Program-made: the position numbers and the translations under genes
Notes under the pieces: model-generated
Databases searched by the model: none
Seen by the model: only the letters and a program-made list of their open reading frames with translations
What the model was told of the DNA's origin: nothing
Assembly: GCA_013373635.1 (NCBI GenBank)
Contig: JABXHN010000025.1
Location: 1 to 58,907, forward strand
Reading direction: 5' to 3'
Length of the DNA stretch: 58,907 bases
DNA from: Flavobacteriaceae bacterium
GTDB lineage: Bacteria; Bacteroidota; Bacteroidia; Flavobacteriales; Flavobacteriaceae
Part shown: one piece after another, positions 15,922 through 24,541 of the stretch
Layout: each line of letters starts with the position of its first letter
Position numbering within the stretch: the stretch's first letter is position 1

Positions 15922-18900
15922 CTATGCTTTTTCTACGATGCGTAATATATCTCCAAACACCCCTCTTGCAGTCACAGCTGCTCCTGCACCTGCTCCTTGA
16001 ATCACAATAGGGTTTTCTCCATAGGACTCTGTGTAAATCTCAATGAGCGAATCGGATCCTTTCATCTGTCCTAATGGACTCTGCTTTGGAACTGAAACTA
16101 ACTTCACTTCTAAATTTCCTTTGGATTGCTGTAAATCTCCTGAGAGATCACCAACATATCTCAACACATGATCTTCTTTTTGATTTGCTTTTAAAGCAGC
16201 AAATGTCTCATCTAATTCCTCAATTCTATTTAAGAATTCATCTTTAGACAACGAAGCTAAATGATCTGGAATCAAATTCTGAATCACCACTTCAGAAAGC
16301 TCATTCTCTAAATCCAATTCTCTAGCTAAGATAAGGAGTTTTCTACCGACATCGTTCCCCATCAGATCTTCCCTTGGATCGGGTTCGGTAAACCCTTTTT
16401 CCAAGGCTTCTTTTACCTGAGTCGAAAAGGCAACATCCTTATCACAAAAGGTGTTAAATATATAGGAAAGTGAACCTGAGAACACTCCCTTAATACGAGT
16501 GATATTTTCTCCTGAAAGATGTAATAATGCTATGGTGTTAATCAGTGGCAACCCAGCTCCAACATTGGTCTCATATAAGTATTGCTTTTGATTTGAAGCC
16601 AAGACTTCTCGAAGTTCATTGTAGAATGAAATCGATTTAGTATTGGCAATCTTATTCGACGACACCAAATCAAATCCATGAGCTACAATATCTTGATAGT
16701 GATCTACAAAAACACTATTAGCAGTATTATCAACTAAGATGAGATTCTCTAAATGGTTTTGATCTGCAAAAGCATACAGTTCAGCTAAATCATTGGAAGT
16801 AGAAGCCTTAGAGAGTTGAGCTCTCCAATTCTTATCGATTCCTTTGTGATCTAACAACAACTGTTTTGAATTGGCCAACGCAAAAATATTGAGTTTGACC
16901 CCTTTCTTTTGTTCGATGGTATCCGCAGCTTTAATGATTTGATCCACGAGTGTCCCTCCTACATTACCAACACCAAATATGGCGAGGTTTACTTTCTTGG
17001 ATTGACCAAAAATTTCACCGTGAATTACATTAAGCGCCTTGTGTAAATCGGACTTCTTAAGCACCAAACTCACGTTCTTACCAGTAACCGTATTATTAAA
17101 CAGCAAGGGAACTACGCCATTGTTGATAATCGCAGAATAAGGTTTGTGAAAACCGCTGAGGTCTTGACCGACAATCGAAACCACCGATACATTATCTACT
17201 CCACTGATGGTATTGACATCCTGAGAATAGAAATCTTGTTCAAATTCTCGCTCTAAGGCGATTATTGCCTGAGTCGCATCATCGGCGTTTACAACAAGTC
17301 CAATTCCTCGTTCTGAAGAACCCTGTGAAATAATACTTACAGAGATGTTTTTATTTCCAAGGGCCCCAAAAATACGCGCATCTACTCCGGCTTTTCCGAG
17401 AAGACCTCTACCCTCGATATTGATCAGTGTTACATCTTCAATCACTGAAAGTGATTTGATTCCTTGCTTAGAACTCTTAGCACTAATAAGTGTCCCTTGG
17501 TTATCCTCGTTAAAGGTATTGAGAATACGAAGTGGAATATTCTTTTCAATAAGCGGAATAATCGTTTTCGCATGTAAGATATTCGTTCCAAAATTTGCTA
17601 ACTCATTGGCCTCAGAATATGAGAGGTTTTCGATAAGTTCTGCATCTTCTACGAGTTCTGGATTTGCCGTAAAGATTCCATCTACATGAGTGTAGTTTTG
17701 AAGTTCTTTAGCATTCAAGAAATTAGCGAGTAAAGCCGCTGAATAGTTGGATCCATTTCTACCGAGTGTTGTCGTTTCATTATCGACATTGGATGCGATA
17801 AAACCAGTAAATACAGGAATCAATCCTTTGGGTAATTCTTCAAAAGCTTTAATCACATTTTCTTTTGAAATGTGCTCTATCACTTGAGCATTTCCGTGAA
17901 TATCATTGGTTTTAATCAGTTTTCTAGCATCTATTTCTCGAGCTTTAATTCCTCTGTTGTTCAAAAGCTCCACAATCACCCGAACTGAAATTAATTCTCC
18001 ATATGACAAGAGTTGATCTTTGGTTTTTGAAGAATAATCACCAACAAGTGCTACCCCTGAAAGTAATTTCTCAATAGCTTTAAACTCTTCTTCGAGTAAA
18101 CTAGCTTTAACAGGACTTGATTGTTCTTTTTTGAAGGCTTCAAAGTCCTGTGAAAAAGAAACACCTCTCGAAGCTTTAGACAATAAATCAATCAAGGCAT
18201 CTGTTGCTTCTCCTCTTGCTGATAAAACCACAGCAATCGGAATTTTCAAATGAGCTTTTTTATCAATTATAGACAATACATGCTCAAGGCCAGTTCCATT
18301 GGCAAGAGAGCGTCCTCCAAACTTTAAGACAGTGATTTTATCTAATTGAGCATCTTTATTAAAGATAGAATCCAACAAGCGTTCCATCTGATCGTATTCG
18401 ATCAAAAAGGCATCGTGACCGTGAAGGGAGTTGACCTCTCCGTAGGTTACATTACTATGTGCTTGTGCTAATTGTTTAAAGGTCTCTTTGTTTTCAACTG
18501 CAGTAAAGAACATATCAGAATCCACACCGATGATATGAATATTGGTGTTGGAATTTTGAAGTCTTTCAAATGCTGCTGTACCATTTCTTGTGATATCAAT
18601 CGATCTGAGCAATTGATTCATCAATTTATAAGCCTTCAACTGAAAACGCTCTTGAAGTTTTTCTCCGTGATGCGTAAGCCAACTCTCTACATTAAAAACT
18701 TGAAGATCTTCATTAGTGCTACGACCAAAACGTTGTTTAAAAGATTCAGGAGTTCTATAACACAGCATCGCATGCATACGAGCGTCGTGAACAGGCTGTT
18801 TTGAGTTGAGCAAGAATTGTTCTTGTATTTGACAATTGGCAATCAACCAATCGGTGGATTTCCAATCCGAAGCTACCGGTATTAAGTGCTGGGTAAGATT

Positions 18901-19308
18901 TGGATTTAAAGCAGCCATTTCCCATGCAATACCTCCACCTAGAGACCCTCCGATTAAAGCGAATAGTTGATCTATTTTCAACTGCTCTAATGCAATCAAA
19001 AAGATCTTAGCAATATCTTGAGCTACAAAATCTTTATAATTATCGATGACAAATCCATCATAACCATTACCTGGAATATTAAAACAAATAATCGTATACT
19101 TATTGGTATCAATACACTTTCCTTCTCCGATGAGCGTTTTCCACCATCCCGTCGCTCCTGCTACATTTGAATTACCTGTAAGAGCGTGATTTACCATCAC
19201 CACAGGAGCAGTTCCTAATTCTTTTCCAAAGAGTTCGTAGGACAATTCTATATCAATAGTATATCCTGTATTTGTGGTGTACTTATCTATTTTTAATTTT
19301 TCTAACAT
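15922..19308 (-). CDS. Trifunctional homoserine O-acyltransferase / aspartate kinase / homoserine dehydrogenase fusion
   Basis: 1128 residues in one continuous frame. Residues 1 to about 318 form an alpha/beta-hydrolase acyltransferase (MetX type) with nucleophile Ser122 in GGSLGG, Asp265 in GVDSDMF and His298 in HGHD. Residues about 324-770 form an aspartate kinase (KFGGRSL, TTLGRNGSNYSAAL) with two ACT-type regulatory segments (about 620-770). Residues about 772-1128 form a homoserine dehydrogenase with Rossmann motif FGVGNVGG and the signature GFTEPDPREDLMGNDVGRKL. The protein covers the first, third and fourth steps from aspartate to acyl-homoserine; only Asd is missing. It sits between metK and metZ. 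The kinase-dehydrogenase part is ThrA/MetL-like; the extra N-terminal MetX domain is the unusual part. Confidence 0.93.
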   Translation of the reverse strand: MLEKLKIDKYTTNTGYTIDIELSYELFGKELGTAPVVMVNHALTGNSNVAGATGWWKTLIGEGKCIDTNKYTIICFNIPGNGYDGFVIDNYKDFVAQDIAKIFLIALEQLKIDQLFALIGGSLGGGIAWEMAALNPNLTQHLIPVASDWKSTDWLIANCQIQEQFLLNSKQPVHDARMHAMLCYRTPESFKQRFGRSTNEDLQVFNVESWLTHHGEKLQERFQLKAYKLMNQLLRSIDITRNGTAAFERLQNSNTNIHIIGVDSDMFFTAVENKETFKQLAQAHSNVTYGEVNSLHGHDAFLIEYDQMERLLDSIFNKDAQLDKITVLKFGGRSLANGTGLEHVLSIIDKKAHLKIPIAVVLSARGEATDALIDLLSKASRGVSFSQDFEAFKKEQSSPVKASLLEEEFKAIEKLLSGVALVGDYSSKTKDQLLSYGELISVRVIVELLNNRGIKAREIDARKLIKTNDIHGNAQVIEHISKENVIKAFEELPKGLIPVFTGFIASNVDNETTTLGRNGSNYSAALLANFLNAKELQNYTHVDGIFTANPELVEDAELIENLSYSEANELANFGTNILHAKTIIPLIEKNIPLRILNTFNEDNQGTLISAKSSKQGIKSLSVIEDVTLINIEGRGLLGKAGVDARIFGALGNKNISVSIISQGSSERGIGLVVNADDATQAIIALEREFEQDFYSQDVNTISGVDNVSVVSIVGQDLSGFHKPYSAIINNGVVPLLFNNTVTGKNVSLVLKKSDLHKALNVIHGEIFGQSKKVNLAIFGVGNVGGTLVDQIIKAADTIEQKKGVKLNIFALANSKQLLLDHKGIDKNWRAQLSKASTSNDLAELYAFADQNHLENLILVDNTANSVFVDHYQDIVAHGFDLVSSNKIANTKSISFYNELREVLASNQKQYLYETNVGAGLPLINTIALLHLSGENITRIKGVFSGSLSYIFNTFCDKDVAFSTQVKEALEKGFTEPDPREDLMGNDVGRKLLILARELDLENELSEVVIQNLIPDHLASLSKDEFLNRIEELDETFAALKANQKEDHVLRYVGDLSGDLQQSKGNLEVKLVSVPKQSPLGQMKGSDSLIEIYTESYGENPIVIQGAGAGAAVTARGVFGDILRIVEKA

Positions 19309-19317
19309 AATCTTTTT

Positions 19318-20574
19318 CTAAAGGTTAAAAGCTTCCTTAACAACATCAACATAATCGAGTTTCTCCCAAGTAAAGAGCTCGACTTCTTTTTCAATTCTTC
19401 CGTTGTATGGTGATTCAAATACCTTGCTAATAGTCTTAGGTTGTTTCCCCATATGACCATAAGCTGCAGTCTCCAAATAAATAGGATTTCTAAGCTTGAG
19501 ACGTTGCTCAATTGCATAAGGTCTCATATCGAATAACTTCCCTACAATTTTAGCAATTTCACCATCACTTAATTCGACATTAGAAGTACCATAAGTATCC
19601 ACAAAAATTGAGGTTGGTTCTACTACGCCAATAGCATAGGATATTTGTACAAGGATTTCATCAGCAACTCCTGCTGCCACAAGATTCTTAGCGGCGTGTC
19701 TTGCAGCATAAGCTGCAGAACGATCTACTTTTGAAGGGTCTTTTCCAGAAAAAGCTCCACCTCCATGGGCTCCTTTACCTCCGTAAGTATCCACAATGAT
19801 TTTTCTTCCTGTGAGCCCTGTATCTCCATGAGGACCTCCAATCACAAACTTACCGGTTGGATTGATAAAGTATTTGATTTGATCATTGAACAATACTTGA
19901 ACATATTCAGGTAGTTGCTCAATCACTCTTGGAATTACAATTTCAATAATGTCTTTCTTGATTTGAGCGAGCATGGCATCGTCATCCGCTAAAAATGGAT
20001 CGTGCTGAGTAGATACAACAATGGCATCAATACGCTGAGGCACGTTGTCATCAGAATATTCAATCGTCACCTGAGACTTCGCATCAGGTCTTAAATAGCT
20101 AATTGTAGATCCCTCGCGTCGAACCTTTGCCAATTCTTGAAGTATTTTGTGTGAAATATCTAAAGCTAAAGGCATAAAGTTCTCTGTCTCCTTGGTGGCA
20201 TAACCAAACATCATTCCTTGATCCCCAGCTCCTTGCTCCTCTTTCGAAGCACGATCTACACCTTGATTGATATCCTGAGATTGTTCGTGAATCAGAGAGA
20301 TTACTCCACAGGAGTCACCGCTAAACTGATACTCACCCTTGGTATATCCAATAGCATTAATGGTATCTCTAGCAATACGCTGTACATCTAAATAAGTTTC
20401 ACTCTTAACTTCTCCTGCCAATACAACTTGCCCTGTAGTAACTAGGGTTTCACAAGCTACTTTTGATTCTGGATCAAAAGCTAAGAAATAATCTAAAAGT
20501 GCATCACTGATTTGATCGGCTACCTTGTCTGGGTGCCCTTCGCTAACTGATTCTGAGGTAAATAAATACGCCAT
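19318..20574 (-). CDS. metK: S-adenosylmethionine synthetase MetK
   Basis: 418 residues. It has the signatures [14 protein letters not shown] at the N-terminus, [10 protein letters not shown] (about residue 115) and [16 protein letters not shown], the P-loop-like signature. It makes SAM from methionine and ATP. At 418 residues it is longer than E. coli MetK (384), as is usual in Bacteroidota. It is the first gene of the methionine operon and is preceded by a SAM-binding leader, so the enzyme that makes SAM is placed under SAM feedback. The ATG at 20574 overlaps the AAGGAT sequence that the leader may sequester. Confidence 0.97.
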   Translation of the reverse strand: MAYLFTSESVSEGHPDKVADQISDALLDYFLAFDPESKVACETLVTTGQVVLAGEVKSETYLDVQRIARDTINAIGYTKGEYQFSGDSCGVISLIHEQSQDINQGVDRASKEEQGAGDQGMMFGYATKETENFMPLALDISHKILQELAKVRREGSTISYLRPDAKSQVTIEYSDDNVPQRIDAIVVSTQHDPFLADDDAMLAQIKKDIIEIVIPRVIEQLPEYVQVLFNDQIKYFINPTGKFVIGGPHGDTGLTGRKIIVDTYGGKGAHGGGAFSGKDPSKVDRSAAYAARHAAKNLVAAGVADEILVQISYAIGVVEPTSIFVDTYGTSNVELSDGEIAKIVGKLFDMRPYAIEQRLKLRNPIYLETAAYGHMGKQPKTISKVFESPYNGRIEKEVELFTWEKLDYVDVVKEAFNL

Positions 20575-20604
20575 CCTTTTATTGTTTTATAGGTAGGAAG
20601 GATT
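20573..20604 (-). promoter_or_regulatory. Candidate expression platform of the metK riboswitch
   Basis: On the minus strand AATCCTT (20604-20598) is complementary over six bases to AAGGAT (20578-20573), which covers the region before the metK start and the first two bases of its ATG. The same element, extended as AATCCTTCCT (20604-20595), is perfectly complementary over ten bases to AGGAAGGATT (20703-20694) inside the aptamer. This gives two mutually exclusive states: ligand-free aptamer captures the element and frees the start, while ligand-bound aptamer releases it to cover the start. The pairings are seen directly; the mechanism is inference. Confidence 0.6.
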
Positions 20605-20639
20605 GGCTAGGTAGAATGTCACGATAAGATACCGAAACA

Positions 20640-20706
20640 ACTGCTTTAGCAATTTTTTTTGTAGAATTTTCTACAAGAGGTTGCAATCAGTCAAATCCTT
20701 CCTCTT
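20640..20706 (-). ncRNA. SAM-II-type (SAM-alpha) riboswitch upstream of metK
   Basis: The minus strand shows stem P1 AAGAGG/CCTCTT (20706-20701 with 20680-20675) enclosing a loop with GATTTGACTGATTGCAA. After an inserted hairpin TTGTAGAA/TTCTACAA comes TTGCTAAAGCAGT. The loop and tail can form the SAM-II pseudoknot: GCAA (20684-20681) with TTGC (20652-20649), and ACTG (20691-20688) with CAGT (20643-20640). The conserved core GATTTrAcyG-ATTGCAA and the GCTAAA tail match the SAM-II consensus as I recall it. The inserted hairpin makes it a longer variant than the minimal alphaproteobacterial form. Position before metK and the whole methionine operon supports SAM sensing. I could not run a covariance model. 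Confidence 0.88.
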
Positions 20707-20719
20707 TTAATTTAGAATG

Positions 20720-20727
20720 CAAATATA
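20720..20727 (-). promoter_or_regulatory. Candidate -7 box of the metK operon promoter
   Basis: Minus-strand TATATTTG is a perfect TAnnTTTG box. Transcription starting 5-8 bases downstream would begin just ahead of riboswitch stem P1 (20706). A TTTG overlapping the neighbouring terminator U-tract (20745-20742) is the nearest -33-like element, but its spacing is only 14 bases. Confidence 0.55.
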
Positions 20728-20742
20728 CGCAAACTAGTAGAC

Positions 20743-20777
20743 AAAAAAAACTTCCCAAAGAAAATTCTATGGGAAGC
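20743..20777 (-). terminator. Intrinsic terminator of the GLPGLI / barrel operon
   Basis: CTTCCCA/TGGGAAG (20776-20770 with 20757-20751 on the minus strand) forms a 7-bp stem with a 12-base loop, followed by eight U. It lies 22 bases after the outer-membrane protein stop and abuts the metK promoter region. Confidence 0.85.
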
Positions 20778-20798
20778 TTCTATTCCTATTGAATTGCA

Positions 20799-23480
20799 TT
20801 ACAATTCGTACTTAATCTGAAACACCACATAACGCGGTTGAACGACATAGGCGGAGGTCGAGCTAAACAAATCGTTAAAGCTATCTTGATTGAGTGCTCT
20901 TGTGTCTAATAAATTGGTTCCCACCAAAGAATACTCCCATTTAGAATCCTCTTTTTGATACGAAAGATTTGCTTCTAAGAACTCGTATTGATTGGAAGTC
21001 GTCCCTGCGTCATTTCGGTAATTGTAATAGTCATAATCCGCAGTAAATATGAAGTTCTTTAAGAATTGTGCATCAAATTTCACAAAGGGACTATCGGTGT
21101 AGAACTTATTCATAAAACCGCCGTTATCATATCGATTGTTTGAATAAGAATATCCCATTTCAATATTTGGAGCCTTGTAAAATTGAGTTCTTAAAGAAGT
21201 TCTGTAAGATTGCGTAAACGAAGTAGAAACTCTTGCCTGATCATTGATAATATTGTTAAACGTATTGCCTGCCATGCGAACTGAAGAACTAAACTTAATC
21301 TTCCCAAAGGTTCTCTGATAATTCACTGAACCGTTTATCATCTCATCTGCCAAATTGGAATTATAAACAGAATTGACCTGATTAATTCCGCTGATCGCTG
21401 TTTGATTCTTAAATGCATTCAACTGTTTATTATAGCTGAGGTTTGCATATATGTTTTGAAAATTAAACATATTAAAACTAAAGAAATTCAAAGAAGCAGA
21501 GTGATACAAGGCTGATTCTAAATTTCTATTACCACTAAACATACGGTTGTAATTCGAGAACACATAACCCTTTGAAATATTCTCGATGTCGGTAAATGAT
21601 CTACTAATTCGATAATTAAAACGCAAACTTTCAGATTTCTTTAAATTGTAATTGATAAACAAATCTGGAACGATATTGAACTGCTTTGTCTCCATTATAT
21701 TGGACAACTGATCGTCTACCATCCTGTATTGATGTGCTAAGACTCCAGGGTTCAGGGTTAATTTTCCTAGTTTTACTTTATAATACAATCCCAAGTATGA
21801 ATCAGAAAAATTGTAGCTCACATCGTTATTGAGGGTTGCATCAGCAAAATTAGATCTGCTTCCTCCATCTAATAATTGAAAAATGTTTGAATCAAAAGAT
21901 TGTCTCGATTGAAGTGTTCCAATATTAAATTTCAAATTTGATTGATCCCCAGTGATTAAATAGTAATCCACATTGGCATCCAATCGATTGGTCGTTATCA
22001 ACTTTTCTTGATTGATATTGTAAAGTGAAGTATCAGCAAGTGGTAAAATTCCTATAAATGGCCTTTGTTCTTTTATTGCTTGATAAAAGGGATCTTCATT
22101 TTGATGTAAGAACTTAGCTTGAACAGCTAGGATGTTCTTCGCATCAATCGTGTAGTACAAATTAGTGTTCTGGGTTACCGAAACAGGTTTTTGAGTTTTA
22201 ATCTCTTCGATATTATCTACTAATGATGAAACTGACAATACGGTGCGATCTTCATCTTGCTCAGAGCTCTTGTAGAGCATATCGTAATCCCATTGTAAAT
22301 CGACATTTGGTTTATAGGTAAAATTAAACTTCGCCAGTCCCAAGGTTGATTTTTGATCAATAGCTGTGGTACTAACCTCCGTTTCATTTGAAGCGATAAA
22401 TGTTCTAGAGGTATTGGTCTCTAGTTGTGTCCCCGTATACGAATAAATTGCAAAACCACCCATTGTAAAAGCGTCACTTGGATTGTACGAAAAGTTAAAG
22501 GCTGCAAACTTCGTGTCTATAGATTTGGCTCTATTGTTCTGCATTAAAGAAATTCCCAAACCACCTGAAGACACATTGAAGTTGGTACCTGTATTGGCGG
22601 TTTGCATTCCCATACCTCCTGTGAAATTAAAATAATCTCTAGGAGTAAAAGGCAACGAACCAATATTATTAACATCTGTAATGAGGTTTATTGATAATTT
22701 TTTAGAGTAATAAAACACCTTTGGATGTACTAAAAAACGATCATCTAAACCTTTTCCAGCAGTGAGTTCTCCAAACCAAAAATGATCTTCCCCTTCTTTA
22801 AGCCGAATATTTAAAGCGACATTATCTTGATTATTGGTCACTCCACTAAGTTGGTTCACATCGGAGTAATTTCTGAGTACTTCAATTTTATCAAGGGCTT
22901 TAGCAGGAATATTTTTAGATCCCATCTTGGTATCTCCATCAAAAAAATCCTGACCTTCCACCATTAACTTTGTTACCTTCTTACCCTCAACCTCTACTTC
23001 TCCATCTTCGTTAATTTCAACACCAGGCAACTTTTTTAGAACGTCTTCTAATTTCTTTTCAGAACCTGTAGTAAAAGAGTCTGAATTGTACACTATGGTA
23101 TCTCCTTTAATCTTTACAGGCATTTCGTAGGTGATTTCAACCTCGTCTAATGATTCAGATTGAGGATCTAGCACCACATCGTAATTCATGTCGAGTTCCT
23201 TAGTTGATATGGTGAGTTCTTTAGTAGAGAAACCAATATAACTAATCTTTAAACTGTAAGTCGTATTCGTTTTAACATCGATACGATACAATCCATTGGG
23301 ATTAGTGATTCCAAAACCATCTAATTCATTGGTAAGTGAATTAATTGCTACTACATTGGCCATATCCAAAGCAGTTCCCTGAGCATCTTTTACGGTTCCA
23401 CTCAAAGTAATTTTTTGTGCGTGTCCAAAAGCTACAACAAGCAGACAGCCTATCAGTAGCAAAAATTGTTTTTGTTTCAA
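20799..23480 (-). CDS. TonB-receptor-like outer membrane beta-barrel protein with CarboxypepD-regulatory N-domain
   Basis: 893 residues. A signal peptide spans about residues 1-21 (cut after FGHA). A carboxypeptidase-D regulatory-like domain follows (ITLSGTVKDAQGTALDMANV, about 24-105). Then comes a plug-like region with LKKLPGVEINEDGEVEVEGK and a long C-terminal beta-barrel ending in an aromatic-rich strand (VVFQIKYEL). This architecture is common in Bacteroidota and is related to TonB-dependent receptors, but no TonB box is obvious and the ligand is unknown. The start is TTG at 23480, one base after the GLPGLI stop, so translation is probably coupled. It is followed by a terminator. Confidence 0.88.
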   Translation of the reverse strand: MKQKQFLLLIGCLLVVAFGHAQKITLSGTVKDAQGTALDMANVVAINSLTNELDGFGITNPNGLYRIDVKTNTTYSLKISYIGFSTKELTISTKELDMNYDVVLDPQSESLDEVEITYEMPVKIKGDTIVYNSDSFTTGSEKKLEDVLKKLPGVEINEDGEVEVEGKKVTKLMVEGQDFFDGDTKMGSKNIPAKALDKIEVLRNYSDVNQLSGVTNNQDNVALNIRLKEGEDHFWFGELTAGKGLDDRFLVHPKVFYYSKKLSINLITDVNNIGSLPFTPRDYFNFTGGMGMQTANTGTNFNVSSGGLGISLMQNNRAKSIDTKFAAFNFSYNPSDAFTMGGFAIYSYTGTQLETNTSRTFIASNETEVSTTAIDQKSTLGLAKFNFTYKPNVDLQWDYDMLYKSSEQDEDRTVLSVSSLVDNIEEIKTQKPVSVTQNTNLYYTIDAKNILAVQAKFLHQNEDPFYQAIKEQRPFIGILPLADTSLYNINQEKLITTNRLDANVDYYLITGDQSNLKFNIGTLQSRQSFDSNIFQLLDGGSRSNFADATLNNDVSYNFSDSYLGLYYKVKLGKLTLNPGVLAHQYRMVDDQLSNIMETKQFNIVPDLFINYNLKKSESLRFNYRISRSFTDIENISKGYVFSNYNRMFSGNRNLESALYHSASLNFFSFNMFNFQNIYANLSYNKQLNAFKNQTAISGINQVNSVYNSNLADEMINGSVNYQRTFGKIKFSSSVRMAGNTFNNIINDQARVSTSFTQSYRTSLRTQFYKAPNIEMGYSYSNNRYDNGGFMNKFYTDSPFVKFDAQFLKNFIFTADYDYYNYRNDAGTTSNQYEFLEANLSYQKEDSKWEYSLVGTNLLDTRALNQDSFNDLFSSTSAYVVQPRYVVFQIKYEL

Positions 23481-23481
23481 A

Positions 23482-24384
23482 TTAGTCTTGTCTTATCATG
23501 ATTCTATGTCCTTCTCCACCTCTGCTTCCAGCTCTAAAGCGCTCTTGCATCTCTTTCATTTTCTTTTGAATGATTTCATCAAATTCAGCTTGAGCTACCT
23601 TTTTCCCCTTTGAAGGTTCTTCAATTTCTTCAGCTTCTTCTGGATTGAGAACTATTTTTGAACACAATAAGGTGGTGCGATCATCTTGAATTTCAAGAAT
23701 CAATCCTGGTAATCCCCAGTAATGAGCAGGACCTTGACCTATTGGAATATCCATGGTATACCAGGCTGTTATCTCAATTTCCTTTGGAGTATCCATACGA
23801 TCGAACAACGATGTTGTTTCAGTCTTTGTTGAATCTTTAGCAACAGCGGCCTCTTTTTGCTCCTCTTCTTTCTTTTCTTCTCTTGGAGGTGGACCAAAAC
23901 GCATGCGATTAGGATCTACTTTTCGAATTGCAGTTGCTTTATAACAGGTGTAATTTCCAATCTTTTTAGTTTCTCCACTGAGTTTCCAATCGAGTTTTTT
24001 CAATGAATCTTGCACCAAAAACAACTTTCCAAAAGTTTCAGTGCTATTTGAGTAACGCTGTTCTTTAATGTTTTTGTAATAAAGGTCATCACCTCCGCCT
24101 CCCATCATCGAAAAGCGAAAACCACCCTGACCACCTGGTTGTTCCAGTTTTTGTTTTTCCTTATAGGTTGATGAAGTTCGATCAAAGTTCAAAACAAATG
24201 TTTTTTCAAAAGCACTCTTCATTCGCTCTTCAATCATCTTTTTTTGAGCAGGAGGCATATCTCTTCCTCCAAAATTAAAATCTACAGAAGTTTTAGACTC
24301 ATAAGTCGCTTGACCATTAAATGATTGTGCATAAAGAACAATACTTGAACTAAGAGTCAAAAAAAGTGTAACAATAGTTTTCAT
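23482..24384 (-). CDS. GLPGLI family protein
   Basis: 300 residues with a Sec signal peptide (about 1-19, cut after LYA). The family-defining motif appears as YWGLPGLILEIQDD at about residues 222-235. The middle and end are rich in Lys and Glu (PPREEKKEEEQKEAA and the region after GKK), probably periplasmic and flexible. GLPGLI proteins are Bacteroidota-specific, of unknown function, and usually encoded beside a TonB-receptor-like barrel, as here. That suggests a role in export, maturation or metal handling with the barrel, but this is not established. A -7 box lies upstream at 24433-24440. Confidence 0.9.
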   Translation of the reverse strand: MKTIVTLFLTLSSSIVLYAQSFNGQATYESKTSVDFNFGGRDMPPAQKKMIEERMKSAFEKTFVLNFDRTSSTYKEKQKLEQPGGQGGFRFSMMGGGGDDLYYKNIKEQRYSNSTETFGKLFLVQDSLKKLDWKLSGETKKIGNYTCYKATAIRKVDPNRMRFGPPPREEKKEEEQKEAAVAKDSTKTETTSLFDRMDTPKEIEITAWYTMDIPIGQGPAHYWGLPGLILEIQDDRTTLLCSKIVLNPEEAEEIEEPSKGKKVAQAEFDEIIQKKMKEMQERFRAGSRGGEGHRIMIRQD

Positions 24385-24432
24385 ATATAGTTATTTGATT
24401 TATTAGACATATAAAACCTAAAAAGGTTTAAT

Positions 24433-24440
24433 CAAAAATA
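24433..24440 (-). promoter_or_regulatory. Candidate -7 box of the GLPGLI operon
   Basis: Minus-strand TATTTTTG matches TAnnTTTG perfectly, 48 bases before the GLPGLI ATG. No TTG is found at the ideal distance. Confidence 0.45.
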
Positions 24441-24541
24441 CACTTATTTATTCAATCGCTTCCTTTTGATACTTTGTGAGTTTGTCCTATATTGTATAGC
24501 CTTTACGAAGGAGAACAAAAATAACCAAACAACTCATTTCT

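Noticed and set aside
17345-17689. Plus-strand 114-residue frame inside the MetX-AK-HSD fusion
   Set aside because: Antisense to the conserved aspartate-kinase/ACT region; a shadow of that coding sequence.
20743-20777. The hairpin before metK, considered as part of the SAM riboswitch
   Set aside because: It lies upstream of the metK -7 box and has its U-tract after the barrel gene stop, so it terminates the preceding operon and is not in the metK leader.
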